Shown: positions 48,751-57,117 of the stretch, in pieces
How the letters are laid out: each line of letters begins with the position of its first letter
Numbering within the stretch: position 1 is the stretch's first letter
DNA from: Salinispora vitiensis
Lineage (GTDB): Bacteria; Actinomycetota; Actinomycetes; Mycobacteriales; Micromonosporaceae
Direction of reading: 5' to 3'
Assembly (NCBI RefSeq): GCF_000378825.1
Contig: NZ_KB900388.1
Location: forward strand, 1,673,947-1,737,946
Length of the DNA: 64,000 nucleotides
Notes under the pieces: model-generated
The model's database searches: none
Seen by the model: the letters and a program-made list of their open reading frames with translations, nothing else
Told to the model about the DNA's origin: nothing
Made by a program: the position numbers and the translations under genes

Positions 48751-49458
48751 ATGCTTATCAACAAGGCGCCCGAACCGATCAAGGGGGTCATCTTTGACTT
48801 CCACTCCACGCTGGTCCAGGGCGGCGACGCCAGTCGTTGGGTCGAGGCCGCTCTCCGCCATCTGGCGGAGGAGGGAAACGCGGCGCCGGATCTGAGCGCC
48901 AGCCAGATCACGGGCCTGTGTGCGCATCTTGACCAGCTTTGGCAGCATGCCCACACGATCGACCCGGGAAGCGAACGCGATCTCAGCCGGGAGCGCCATT
49001 GGGACGTCTTCAACCGGACGGTCTCGCTGTATCCCGGCATTAAGCCCGATCTGATCGCCGCACTGTACGCAGTGATGACGGATCAGTGGGTGCCGTTCGC
49101 CGACACCCTCCCCGTACTTCAAGAACTTAGGTCGCGCGGCATCAGAACCGTGGTGCTATCCAACATTGGGCTGGACATTCATTCGTTCCTCGACCGGGCT
49201 GGCGTGAGTGGCCTACTCGACGGCGTGGTGCTGTCCTTCGAGGTGGGCCTGGTGAAGCCCGACCCGGCGATCTTTGCCCGCGCGCTGGAACTGCTCAACG
49301 TTCCAGGCAGCCAAACCTTGATGGTCGGCGACAGCCCCAGGGACGACGTCGGCGGAGTTTCCCTGAACATTCGCACGTTGATCCTGCCGCAGACCAAAGG
49401 CCCGGTTCACGGCCTGGGAACAGTCCTCCAGATGGTCGGGAACGGCGGACTCTCATGA
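48751..49458 (+). CDS. HAD-superfamily hydrolase with altered motif I
   Basis: 235 residues. The core reads VIFDFHSTLVQ (Asp16, His18), TVVLSNIGLD (motif II Ser), LVKPDPAIFARALELL (motif III Lys) and LMVGDSPRDDVGG (motif IV Asp-Asp). An inserted helical cap lies between motifs I and II, giving a HAD-IA layout. His replaces the second Asp of the usual DxDGT, the general acid of phosphatases. It could have lost phosphatase action or act like HADs with other residues there. No substrate can be assigned. Confidence 0.88.
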   Translation: MLINKAPEPIKGVIFDFHSTLVQGGDASRWVEAALRHLAEEGNAAPDLSASQITGLCAHLDQLWQHAHTIDPGSERDLSRERHWDVFNRTVSLYPGIKPDLIAALYAVMTDQWVPFADTLPVLQELRSRGIRTVVLSNIGLDIHSFLDRAGVSGLLDGVVLSFEVGLVKPDPAIFARALELLNVPGSQTLMVGDSPRDDVGGVSLNIRTLILPQTKGPVHGLGTVLQMVGNGGLS

Positions 49459-49619
49459 CATCCCCAGGGGTCGCCGGGGCGGTACGCCACGTAGCACGTG
49501 ACCGTTGACCGGGCTAGGCCAGGCCCCGCCACGAAATGGTGAGTAGTCCCGGACCTGCTGCAGACCGGTCGGCGGCGACTCTTCGTAGCGAACTTGTCGC
49601 CTCTCGAGATCGGAAGTAG

Positions 49620-49631
49620 TGTTCCGGAACA
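49620..49631. promoter_or_regulatory. palindrome at the start of the 49631 regulator gene
   Basis: TGTTCCGGAACA is a perfect 12-base palindrome whose last base is the A of the start ATG. A repressor bound here would block both transcription and translation start. Confidence 0.55.
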
Positions 49632-50224
49632 TGTCTTCCACAACACGATCGGTGGCCACGCTCGAGGGATTGCGGGCGTTGGCACATCCGACCCGTCTGG
49701 CTCTCCTCGACCTGCTTCGGGTACGGGACACGCTGACGGCGAGTGAAAGTGCCACGCTGCTCGGCCTCACCCCGAAGACCTGCTCCTACCACCTGCGCAT
49801 CCTCGCCGCGCAGGGCCTGGTCGAGCCGGCCGTGGTGGAGGGCGCCAGCCTTCGGGAGCGCCCCTGGCGACGGGCAACCGGGGAGACCGACGTGCCCTTG
49901 GCGGACGTGCCGACGGATGACCCGGAAATGGAGACGGCGCAGGAGCAGTTCATGCGCGTCCGGCTGCACCGGGACCAGGCCCTGTTACAGGAGTTCGTGG
50001 CCGGGCACGACGAGCGTCACGCCGGGTGGAACTCGTCGGTGACGATGCACAGCCGCACCGCGCTGATGTCGCCCGCCGAACTGCACGCCTGGGGGCTGGC
50101 AGTGGAGTCGATCACCCGGGAGCATGTGCGCCGCGCCGAACTCGCGTCCTCGGAGGCGCAGGAGCCCGTCCGACTGATCCTCTACGGGTTCCCGCAAACC
50201 ATGCCCGGAGGAAGGCAGGCGTGA
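49631..50224 (+). CDS. ArsR-type winged-helix regulator
   Basis: 197 residues from ATG 49631 (GTG 49619 would put the palindrome inside the frame). TLEGLRALAHPTRLALLDLLRVRDTLTASESATLLGLTPKTCSYHLRILAAQGLVE is an ArsR-like winged helix of the HTH_20 type. The C-terminal half has an amphipathic, Glu-rich helix (EMETAQEQFMRVRLHRDQALLQEFVAGHDERH). No metal-binding Cys pair is seen. It overlaps the following MFS gene by four bases, so the pair is a regulator plus exporter unit; the effector is probably the exported compound. Confidence 0.88.
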   Translation: MSSTTRSVATLEGLRALAHPTRLALLDLLRVRDTLTASESATLLGLTPKTCSYHLRILAAQGLVEPAVVEGASLRERPWRRATGETDVPLADVPTDDPEMETAQEQFMRVRLHRDQALLQEFVAGHDERHAGWNSSVTMHSRTALMSPAELHAWGLAVESITREHVRRAELASSEAQEPVRLILYGFPQTMPGGRQA

Positions 50225-51534
50225 GTCCCGCCCCGGACCAGACCGCCGCCCCGGACCAGACCGGCGCGCCGGACCAGACCGTCGCGCCGCCGGTGGCCGG
50301 CCCCGTCGGAATGCGTCGGTACCTCGTGGTGGTCTCGCACCGCACGGTTCGGTGGGCGTTCCTCGGCTCGCTGATCGCACGCCTCACCCAGACCATGGTC
50401 CCGCTCGCGTTGCTCCTGTTCGCCCAACACCACCTCGGCGGATTGGGGGCAGCGGGCGCGGTGGTGGCCAGCTATGCGGTTGCCGCGAGTTTCGGCTTCG
50501 TCGTCATCGGCCGGATGGTCGACCGCCGGGGGCCGTCCGTGCTGGTCATCGCGGCGGCGATCAATGCGGCGGGCATCATCGCCCTCGTCGTGCTGCCCGC
50601 GCCGTTCATCTGGCTGCTCGCAGCGGTCGCTGGCGGGTCGACCCCGCCGCTGGGCGCGGCTATCCGCTCCGTGTTCATCCGCAGCTTCGGCAAGCCGAGC
50701 GAGCGGACCAGCGCCCTGAGCCTGGACACGATCGGCGCGGAGGTCATGTTCATCGGGGGTCCCGCGCTCGTCGCCGCACTGGTGGTAGTGGCTTCGCCCG
50801 GGACCGCGCTGCTTATCGCTGCCGTCGTGAGTCTGGTCGGCACCGGGCTCTTCACCGCCAAGGCGGGTTGGTCGAAGGGTGAGCACAATCGGGCGACCAC
50901 CCGAAGCCACGGGTTGTTGGACCGCGGGTTGTTGGCACTCGCTCCCCTCCTGCCCATCGTGGCGATGCAGATGGCGGCGATCGGGTTCATCGAGGTCGGG
51001 GTCATCGCCCGGGCAACCGAAGTCGGGTCGGCGTCCGCAGCGGGAGTGCTGTTGGCGGTCTGGGCGGCCGGGAGCGTGGTGGGAGGGCTCGCGTTCGGCG
51101 CGCGGGACTGGCCCGGAGGTATCCGGCGCCAGTGCGCAGTCCTACTGGGCCTGACCGGCCTCGGATTCTGCACCCTGTTGACCGGTCAGAACCTCGCGGT
51201 CCTCTATCCTCTGATGTTCCTGGCCGGACTCGCGATCTCCCCGGCAGCGACCACGCTGGCCACGATCTGCGGTCTTCTCGCGCCCGCGCGCTCCCGGACC
51301 GAGGCGTTCACGTGGCTCGCTTCCGCGACCGGTCTCGGCGGCGCCGGCGGCTACGCTCTCGGCGGCGTGCTGGTCAGCCACACCAACGCCGGCACGGCCT
51401 TTCTCATCGCTGCGGCGATTCCGGTGCTCGCGGTCGTGCTGGTCCTGACCCTGCCGGCCCGGCGCCTGTCGGGCGGGACCGGCGACGGCACCGAAGCCAG
51501 CGCGTTACTACATCGATCCCCTGCCTCGACGTAA
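50221..51534 (+). CDS. MFS exporter paired with an ArsR-type regulator
   Basis: 437 residues from GTG 50221, overlapping the regulator stop. The N-terminus holds three APDQT repeats (SPAPDQTAAPDQTGAPDQTV) followed by a Pro/Val linker before the first helix. WAFLGSLIARLTQTMVPLALLLFAQHHLGGLGAAGAVVASYAVAASFGFVVIGRMVDRRG is the first part with motif A. Twelve helices follow. SPAATTLATICGLLAPARSRTEAFTW is the conserved region of actinobacterial MFS proteins with unknown substrate. Drug export is inference. Confidence 0.88.
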   Translation: MSPAPDQTAAPDQTGAPDQTVAPPVAGPVGMRRYLVVVSHRTVRWAFLGSLIARLTQTMVPLALLLFAQHHLGGLGAAGAVVASYAVAASFGFVVIGRMVDRRGPSVLVIAAAINAAGIIALVVLPAPFIWLLAAVAGGSTPPLGAAIRSVFIRSFGKPSERTSALSLDTIGAEVMFIGGPALVAALVVVASPGTALLIAAVVSLVGTGLFTAKAGWSKGEHNRATTRSHGLLDRGLLALAPLLPIVAMQMAAIGFIEVGVIARATEVGSASAAGVLLAVWAAGSVVGGLAFGARDWPGGIRRQCAVLLGLTGLGFCTLLTGQNLAVLYPLMFLAGLAISPAATTLATICGLLAPARSRTEAFTWLASATGLGGAGGYALGGVLVSHTNAGTAFLIAAAIPVLAVVLVLTLPARRLSGGTGDGTEASALLHRSPAST

Positions 51535-51563
51535 AGCCCGCTGCGCGCAGTAGCCTCGGCGCG

Positions 51564-52265
51564 CTATCCCCGCGCCGCCAGCGGAACGGCCGCGATCTGC
51601 CGCCAGAGGTAGGTGTGCCCGTCCCGCCGCAGCTCGACCAGGCTGACGGTCTCGACCTGGACCGTTACCGGCGGGATCGACCGCATGGTCGCCACCTGCT
51701 CGATGACCGGTTTCGCGACGGTGGGTCGACGGTTGTAGGCGATGCTGACGTGTGGATCGAAGCTCGTGGGTTGGGCAGGTACGGCCTCGGCTCCTCGCAC
51801 GTGCGCGGTCGCGGCGACCACGGCGTGCCGGAGGAGGTGGAAGGGCCGGTGCGGGCCCACGCTCAGGAAGACTGAGTTCGCCGATCCGGTGAGGGGGCCG
51901 ACAGTCGCGGCGAAAGGCCGGATGGACGCACACCGCTCGCTGGCCGCGGCGGCCACCGCGAGCGCCTGCGAGCTGGTGATCTCGTCGGTGAAGGAGACCC
52001 GTTGCACGGTCAGGTGCAGACTCGCGACGGGAACCAGATCCAGGGTTTCCAGGTGCCCCAGCCGGGCCTGACAGCGCTCGGCGAGCCGCTGGACCGCCGG
52101 GCGCTCGTCAAACCGAACAATCCAGTGGTAGGAGCGGCGGCCCGCCTCCCAGCCGGGCCGCTCCCAGTGGTTGACGAGCCGGTCCAGCCGTCGATAGCGG
52201 TGCCAATCCGACCGGATGTACTCGTACTCGTCCGGGCGGTCCTCGGCGCCCTCAACCGGTCTCAT
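51564..52265 (-). CDS. 2'-5' RNA ligase/LigT-like phosphoesterase
   Basis: 233 residues from ATG 52265. The two HxT/S motifs of the 2H phosphoesterase superfamily are His84-Leu-Thr86 in ASLHLTVQRV and His172-Val-Ser174 in FDPHVSIAY. LGHLETLDLVPV precedes the first motif. The acidic N-terminal extension (EGAEDRPDEYEYIRSDWHRYRRL) is unusual. Family members act on 2',3'-cyclic phosphates or 2'-5' linked RNA. It overlaps the HAD gene upstream by 14 bases, so the two are coupled. Confidence 0.85.
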   Translation of the reverse strand: MRPVEGAEDRPDEYEYIRSDWHRYRRLDRLVNHWERPGWEAGRRSYHWIVRFDERPAVQRLAERCQARLGHLETLDLVPVASLHLTVQRVSFTDEITSSQALAVAAAASERCASIRPFAATVGPLTGSANSVFLSVGPHRPFHLLRHAVVAATAHVRGAEAVPAQPTSFDPHVSIAYNRRPTVAKPVIEQVATMRSIPPVTVQVETVSLVELRRDGHTYLWRQIAAVPLAARG

Positions 52266-53070
52266 CGGTGGGCCTCCCGGGCCGGTCGCGCCACGCCCCG
52301 AGCACCGCATCGACCACGGCGCTGGTATCTCGGAGGTCGGGAAGAACCGCGTCGGCTCCGCTGGCGGCCAGTGCTTCGACACCGTACTCGCCGGTGGCCA
52401 CCGCCACCGTGAATGCGCCGCTGGAGCGGCCAGCCCTGACGTCACGTGGGGTGTCCCCGATCAGCACCGTGGGGGCCGGCGGGAACGGGATCCCGTACTT
52501 CGCCGTGGCCTTCCTTCGCGCGACCGGCACCAGGTCGGCACGCACCTCGGTGTCCGAGCCGTACGCGCCCACCTCGTAGTCGAGGGCGCCGGCCAACCCG
52601 AATACGGAAACCTTGATCTGGGCGTTGTGCCGCGTGTTTCCCGTCAGCACGGACTGGACGACGTCACCCCGCCCGGCCAACGCCGCGATGGCCGCCTGTG
52701 CCCCCATCTTGGCGTGTCCCCGTTCGGCCAGCCGCGACGTGAACGATTCGAAGACCCTGTTCATGACGTCAACCGCCTGTTCCATCACGTCCGGCGTGGC
52801 GTCGATGCCGTGCTGTCGCAGCACGAGCCGCAGGACCGCGGGATCGGTCCTGCCCGCGGGAACAATCGGGTGCTCCGGGGGCCGGCCGGTCAGCCGGGTG
52901 AAGGTCAACGCGTACGCCTCCCTACTCACCCCACCGTTGTCGATCAGGGTGCCGTCGATGTCCCAGAGCACCAGCAGCGAGCCAGCGGCACCGGGCGCAC
53001 CGTGAGCAGACTCCGGTCCGGTGTGGTTACCGTGCTCGACGGAGGGTGTTCGCTCGCCGCTGGCTGTCAC
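52252..53070 (-). CDS. HAD-superfamily phosphatase
   Basis: 272 residues. After a low-complexity N-terminus the core reads SLLVLWDIDGTLIDNGG (Asp37, Asp39), VQSVLTGNTRHNAQ (motif II Thr), KVSVFGLAGALDYEVGAYGSD, and VLIGDTPRDVRAGRSSG (motif IV). The helical cap includes AGRTDPAVLRLVLRQHG, as in phosphoglycolate-phosphatase-like enzymes. The Tyr/Ser changes at the cap preclude naming the substrate. Co-transcribed with the 2'-5' RNA ligase-like gene; a joint role in clearing small phosphate esters is speculative. An element shared with the MFS gene at 44435 lies upstream (53164-53191). Confidence 0.88.
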   Translation of the reverse strand: MTASGERTPSVEHGNHTGPESAHGAPGAAGSLLVLWDIDGTLIDNGGVSREAYALTFTRLTGRPPEHPIVPAGRTDPAVLRLVLRQHGIDATPDVMEQAVDVMNRVFESFTSRLAERGHAKMGAQAAIAALAGRGDVVQSVLTGNTRHNAQIKVSVFGLAGALDYEVGAYGSDTEVRADLVPVARRKATAKYGIPFPPAPTVLIGDTPRDVRAGRSSGAFTVAVATGEYGVEALAASGADAVLPDLRDTSAVVDAVLGAWRDRPGRPTDETG

Positions 53071-53163
53071 GTAAGTCGTTGTAGCACCTGTCCTGCCAGT
53101 TACCGACCGACTTGCCGCCTACGCGGTCACCGGAGCGGCAGGTCACGCTACCGACAACCCACC

Positions 53164-53191
53164 TTTGTACGAATAAGTCTTCTTTATTCCG
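53164..53191 (-). promoter_or_regulatory. promoter element shared with 44435-44461
   Basis: Read on the minus strand it contains CGGAATAAAGAAGAC and TTCGTACAAA, matching the 44435 element in 22 of about 27 positions with one base inserted. It is 94 bases upstream of the HAD gene. GAATAA and TTATTC within it are inverted arms. Confidence 0.5.
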
Positions 53192-53272
53192 TATAGTGCC
53201 GCAAATCCCAGTCGACTACCCGCTGTAAGCGGCGAACCAGGCAAGTCGTACGGTGGTCACCGGAGGTTCCAC

Positions 53273-54274
53273 ATGCGCGTATCGGTATTTAGCACGAAAC
53301 CATACGATCGGGAATTCCTGTCGGCGGCTAACCCGGCCGGCGACCACGAACTGGAATTCCTCGAGCCCCGGCTGACCCCGCAAACCGCCAAGCTCGCCAG
53401 CGGCGCAGCAGCGGTCTGCGCGTTCGTCAACGACGACCTCGGCACCGAGGTACTGGAGCGGCTGGCCGCGGACGGCGTCCGCCTGATCGCACTCCGCTCC
53501 GCCGGCTTCAACCACGTGGATCTGGCCACCGCCCGCCGGCTCGGCCTCACCGTGGTCCGGGTGCCGGAGTACTCCCCGTACGCCGTAGCCGAGCACACGG
53601 TCGCCCTGATCCTCGCCCTCAATCGCAAGGTCTACCGGGCCTACAACCGGGTCCGGGAGCACAACTTCGCGCTCACCGGACTGCTCGGCTTCGACCTGCA
53701 CGGCCGGACCGTCGGCGTCGTCGGCACCGGGAAGATCGGGTTCTGCGTGGCCCGCATCCTGTCCGGCTTCGGCTGCCGGGTCATCGCCAGCGACCCGTAC
53801 CCGGACGACGCGGTGGCGGCGGCCGGGATCGAGTACGTGCCGCTGCCGCGCCTGCTGAGCGACTCGGACGTGATCACCCTGCACTGCCCGTTGACCCCGG
53901 ACACCGAACACCTGATCAACCCCGAACGGATCGCCCAGATGCGCCGCGGGGCAATGTTGATCAATACCAGCCGTGGGGCGCTGGTGGACACCCGGGCGGT
54001 GATCGACGGGCTCAAGAACGGCCAGATCGGCTATCTCGGTCTCGACGTGTACGAGGAGGAGACCGACCTGTTCTTTGAGGACCTCTCCGACCGGGTCCTC
54101 GATGACGACGACTTCTCCCGGCTCAACACCTTCCCCAACGTGCTGATCACCGGTCACCAGGCCTTCTTTACCGAGGACGCGATGCGCAACATCGCCGCCA
54201 CCACGATCAACAGCCTCACCACCATCGAGCGGGAGGGAGCGGACGCCGTCTCCCAGTCGGCCCGGGTCTGCTGA
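53273..54274 (+). CDS. D-isomer 2-hydroxyacid dehydrogenase (D-lactate dehydrogenase-like)
   Basis: 333 residues. [20 protein letters not shown] is the LdhA-type opening. The NAD-binding loop is [10 protein letters not shown] (147-156). The catalytic Arg lies in [11 protein letters not shown], the Glu in [27 protein letters not shown], and the His in [12 protein letters not shown]. The FFEDLSD-LDDDDF segment is typical of fermentative D-LDH. The enzyme reduces pyruvate to D-lactate with NADH; related enzymes act on other 2-oxo acids. It is monocistronic; the window also holds nitrate respiration, so a role in oxygen limitation is plausible (inference). Confidence 0.9.
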   Translation: MRVSVFSTKPYDREFLSAANPAGDHELEFLEPRLTPQTAKLASGAAAVCAFVNDDLGTEVLERLAADGVRLIALRSAGFNHVDLATARRLGLTVVRVPEYSPYAVAEHTVALILALNRKVYRAYNRVREHNFALTGLLGFDLHGRTVGVVGTGKIGFCVARILSGFGCRVIASDPYPDDAVAAAGIEYVPLPRLLSDSDVITLHCPLTPDTEHLINPERIAQMRRGAMLINTSRGALVDTRAVIDGLKNGQIGYLGLDVYEEETDLFFEDLSDRVLDDDDFSRLNTFPNVLITGHQAFFTEDAMRNIAATTINSLTTIEREGADAVSQSARVC

Positions 54275-54317
54275 GCGCGCTAACCGCACACCGGCGCACT
54301 GTGCGATATTGACTGGC

Positions 54318-55223
54318 ATGTCTGCACTGCGCACTCCGGACAGCCGGTTCACCAACCTGCCCGATTTTCCCTACGAGCCCCACTACGTCGACCTGGACGG
54401 CCTACGGATGGCCTACGTCACGGCCGGCCCGGCCGACGGGGAACCGGTGCTGCTGCTGCACGGGGAACCCAGCTGGTCATTCCTGTACCGGAAGGTCATC
54501 CCGGTGCTCGCCGAGGCCGGATTGCGGGCCATCGCACCGGATCTCATCGGATTCGGCCGGTCCGACAAGCCGGCCGAGCGCAGCGAGCACAGCTACGCCC
54601 GACACGTCGAGTGGATCCGCAGCTTCGCCTTCGACAAGTTGGACCTGACCGGGGTGACGCTGGTCGGGCAGGACTGGGGCGGCCTGATCGGGCTCCGCCT
54701 AGTCGCCGAGCACCCGGACCGCTTCGCCCGGGTGGTGGCCGCCAACACCGGGCTGCCCACCGGTGACCAGCCGATGCCGGAGCTCTGGTGGCAGTTCCGG
54801 CGAATGGTCGAGACGGCCCCTGAGCTGACGGTGTCCCGGTTGGTGCAGTCGGGCTGCCAGAGCGAGCTAACCGAGGCGGAGCTGGCGGCCTACGACGCGC
54901 CGTTCCCGGACGAGTCCTACCTCGCCGGCGCCCGCACCATGCCCACCCTGGTGCCGACCGCACCGGACGATCCGGCCAGCACCGCCAACCGCGCCGCCTG
55001 GACCGAACTCTCCCGTTGGGAGCGCCCGTTCCTGGTGGCGTTCAGCGACCAGGATCCGATCACCGGGGGGATGGCGCCCGTGCTGCGCCGCACCGTGCCG
55101 GGTGCTGCCGGGCCCGACCACCCGGTGATCAAGGGAGCCGGGCACTTCCTCCAGGAGGACGCGGGAGAGCAGCTCGGCCAGGTGATCGCGGAGTTCGTTC
55201 GGTCCGCCGCGACCGAATCCTAG
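54318..55223 (+). CDS. haloalkane dehalogenase-like alpha/beta hydrolase
   Basis: 301 residues from ATG 54318; a TTG at 54309 is in frame but unlikely. LLLHGEPSWSFLYRKVIP has the oxyanion HGEP with Trp. GQDWGGLIG holds the nucleophile Asp119 with the halide-binding Trp120. The catalytic Asp/Glu is probably in AFSDQDPIT and His in KGAGHFLQED. These are haloalkane dehalogenase motifs, of the DhmA/DmmA kind, where HGEPSW-Y replaces HGNPTS. Such enzymes split C-halogen bonds, but natural substrates in soil or marine actinobacteria are unknown. TATTGACT upstream suggests a leaderless start. Confidence 0.88.
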   Translation: MSALRTPDSRFTNLPDFPYEPHYVDLDGLRMAYVTAGPADGEPVLLLHGEPSWSFLYRKVIPVLAEAGLRAIAPDLIGFGRSDKPAERSEHSYARHVEWIRSFAFDKLDLTGVTLVGQDWGGLIGLRLVAEHPDRFARVVAANTGLPTGDQPMPELWWQFRRMVETAPELTVSRLVQSGCQSELTEAELAAYDAPFPDESYLAGARTMPTLVPTAPDDPASTANRAAWTELSRWERPFLVAFSDQDPITGGMAPVLRRTVPGAAGPDHPVIKGAGHFLQEDAGEQLGQVIAEFVRSAATES

Positions 55224-55415
55224 CCGGGCGCTATCTCATCGAGTGAGCGAACAGTTACCCAGAGCGCACCAGGTGGACTAGCCTTACCTGCGCGTTCGCC
55301 AGCGACGTCGACACGCCTCGGCCAACCCTGCCCGCCCGATCGGCCGGTTTTCCAGCGAACCCACACCGCTACGTCGCTGATTGGGCAGGATCATCCGCAA
55401 CAAGGAGGTGCCGTT

Positions 55416-55847
55416 GTGCAGGACACCCGCGCTGTCGCCCTGACCGTCAAGGTGAACGGCCTGCCACCGGTCAAAACTGAAGCGCTGTCCATCTTCGCCG
55501 CCGGGCATCGACAGGCGACGAGGGTACGCGCCCTACTTCAAGCGACCTGTGCGGCGGCCCAGCGCACCGGCTGGACCCCGTTGTCCGGGCCGATCGAAGT
55601 GGACCTCGTGCTGCGCTGCCCGCCGGGGCACCGCACATCCGACGCCAGCACGCTACTCGGCGGGGTATGTGCGGTGCTCCAGGACAAGAAGCGGGTGGCC
55701 AGCATCGGTCTGGCCCACCTCGGCGTCCTGGTGGACGTCGCACTCTACGACGATGACCGGCAGATCAGAACGATGACGTACCGGGAGGAGCCGGCGGAAG
55801 ACTACTCGTACGAGGTGCGGGTCGCCGCCGTGCCGACCGCGGTGTAA
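55416..55847 (+). CDS. hypothetical protein, possible RusA-like fold
   Basis: 143 residues from GTG 55416, with AAGGAGGTG upstream. VKVNGLPPVKTEALSIFAAGHRQATRVRALLQATCAAAQRTGWTPLSGPIEVDLVL begins the chain. SDASTLLGGVCAVLQDKKRVASI and VDVALYDDDRQIRTMTYREEPAEDYSYEVRV resemble the D-N-L-K-ALDAL and DDRQV-E/K blocks of RusA-type Holliday junction nucleases, but with changed acidic residues. The fold call is tentative and catalytic activity is doubtful. A gene for an 89-residue hypothetical protein follows 46 bases downstream. Confidence 0.55.
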   Translation: MQDTRAVALTVKVNGLPPVKTEALSIFAAGHRQATRVRALLQATCAAAQRTGWTPLSGPIEVDLVLRCPPGHRTSDASTLLGGVCAVLQDKKRVASIGLAHLGVLVDVALYDDDRQIRTMTYREEPAEDYSYEVRVAAVPTAV

Positions 55848-55893
55848 CCGACGCCGACGGCGGGGTACCCGGTCGCCGAGGAAGGGAGCGCCG

Positions 55894-56163
55894 ATGTCCG
55901 AGCCACACGTCACGCTGGAGCCCCGGGACCCGGTACAGAAGAAACTGCGTGGCCCGCTGGAGGAGCAGCTGACCTCGGCGCTGCAGGCCGCTACCGACGG
56001 GGTCCGGGAAAGCTACGCCGGCGAGCCGGTCGAGCAGGTCTGCCAACGGCTGCTGGACGAGACCCGCTCCGGTCTGCACCCGGACATCGCGGCCGGGTTC
56101 CAGCCCGACATGGACGAGTTCTGTCGGGTGGCGGTGGCGATCGTCCGCGGCACGGACGTGTGA
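55894..56163 (+). CDS. conserved hypothetical protein, 89 residues
   Basis: Starts at ATG 55894, preceded by GAAGGGAGCG. The protein is acidic and helical: EPRDPVQKKLRGPLEEQLTSALQAATDGVRESYAGEPVEQVCQRLLDETRSGLHPDIAAGFQPDMDEFCRVAVAIVRG. I recognise no named domain. It is probably co-transcribed with the RusA-like gene and is followed by a strong terminator. Function unknown. Confidence 0.72.
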   Translation: MSEPHVTLEPRDPVQKKLRGPLEEQLTSALQAATDGVRESYAGEPVEQVCQRLLDETRSGLHPDIAAGFQPDMDEFCRVAVAIVRGTDV

Positions 56164-56196
56164 GCGCTCCGCCGACCAGAAGCGGCGGAGCGCTCA
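56161..56196. terminator. strong terminator hairpin
   Basis: TGAGCGCTCCGCCG and CGGCGGAGCGCTCA form a perfect 14-base-pair stem with loop ACCAGAAG. The left arm begins at the stop codon of the preceding gene. It also serves the convergent HAD gene. Confidence 0.9.
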
Positions 56197-56200
56197 GGCG

Positions 56201-56902
56201 TCAGAAGTGGTGTAGCAGGTCGGGGAAGGCGGCGAGGTGTAGCACCGCCGCGTCGTCGTGGTCCAGGGCGTCGTGCTCCAACACCCAGGTGTTCTCGTTC
56301 GGGAGGTAAACCGCGTTCATCCCCGCCGCGCGGGCCGGCAGAATGTCCGACTTCGGCGAGTTCCCGATCATCCAGGCACGAGACGGTGCGAAGTCGTGCT
56401 CATTGGCCAGCCACCGGTAGGTGGTGACGTCCTTCTCCGGCACGATGTGCGCGGCCCGGAAGTGGTGCAGCAGGTCCGAGGCGTCCAGCTTCCGCTGCTG
56501 CTCCTCCTGGTCTCCCTTGGTCAGCAGAAACAGCTCGTGCCGGCCGGCCAACTCATCCAGCGCCGCCGCCACCCCCGGCATCAGCTCCACCCGGTGCTCG
56601 ACCAGGGCGACGGCCAGCTCCTCGATTGCCCGCCGCTCGGCGGCCGTGGAAGGCCGCTCCCGCAGCCGCTCGAAACACTCACCGAGACTGCGCAGGAAGA
56701 CCTTGCTGCCATAGCCGTGCACGACCGCGTTGGCCCGCTCGATGTCGTCGAGGATCGTACGGATCTCGGTGCGCTCCAGGGTCGGGTGAGCCACCCAGGT
56801 CAGAAAGTCCTCGATGACCCGCTCGAAGACGATGTTGTTCTCCCAGAGCGTGTCGTCGGCATCAAAGATGAGCACCTGCCCGTGTCGGCGTGCACCTGCC
56901 AT
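56201..56902 (-). CDS. HAD-superfamily hydrolase (YjjG/haloacid dehalogenase-like)
   Basis: 233 residues. VLIFDADDTLWENNIVFE carries motif I (Asp14, Asp16) in the DADDTLWENN form of a distinct HAD group. LFLLTKGDQEEQQRKLDASDLL is motif II/III, and WMIGNSPKSDILPARAAGMNAVYLP is motif IV. An N-terminal helical cap separates them. Enzymes with this form hydrolyse small phosphate esters; the substrate is unknown. It converges on the 55894 gene. Confidence 0.88.
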   Translation of the reverse strand: MAGARRHGQVLIFDADDTLWENNIVFERVIEDFLTWVAHPTLERTEIRTILDDIERANAVVHGYGSKVFLRSLGECFERLRERPSTAAERRAIEELAVALVEHRVELMPGVAAALDELAGRHELFLLTKGDQEEQQRKLDASDLLHHFRAAHIVPEKDVTTYRWLANEHDFAPSRAWMIGNSPKSDILPARAAGMNAVYLPNENTWVLEHDALDHDDAAVLHLAAFPDLLHHF

Positions 56903-57117
56903 GTCGCCCTCCCGTCAACAGCTGGCGCCACCGTAACGGCCCCCACCGACCTGGTCACCTGGTTTCGCACCCAGCGCCGGGCGGGTAGCGGCCGGATCCG
57001 AGCTCCTCCGGGCCGTACCGTCCCGTTCGGAGGCCGGGTGCGCTCCCGAGTGGTACCCGCACTGCACTACAGTGACGTAGCTTCTGGGCGTCCGGGATCC
57101 GGGGAGGGTGAGCGGGC

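Noticed and set aside
56161-56196. CebR-like operator because of GAGCGCTC
   Set aside because: The octamer is part of a 14-base-pair stem right at a stop codon between convergent genes, so it is a terminator.
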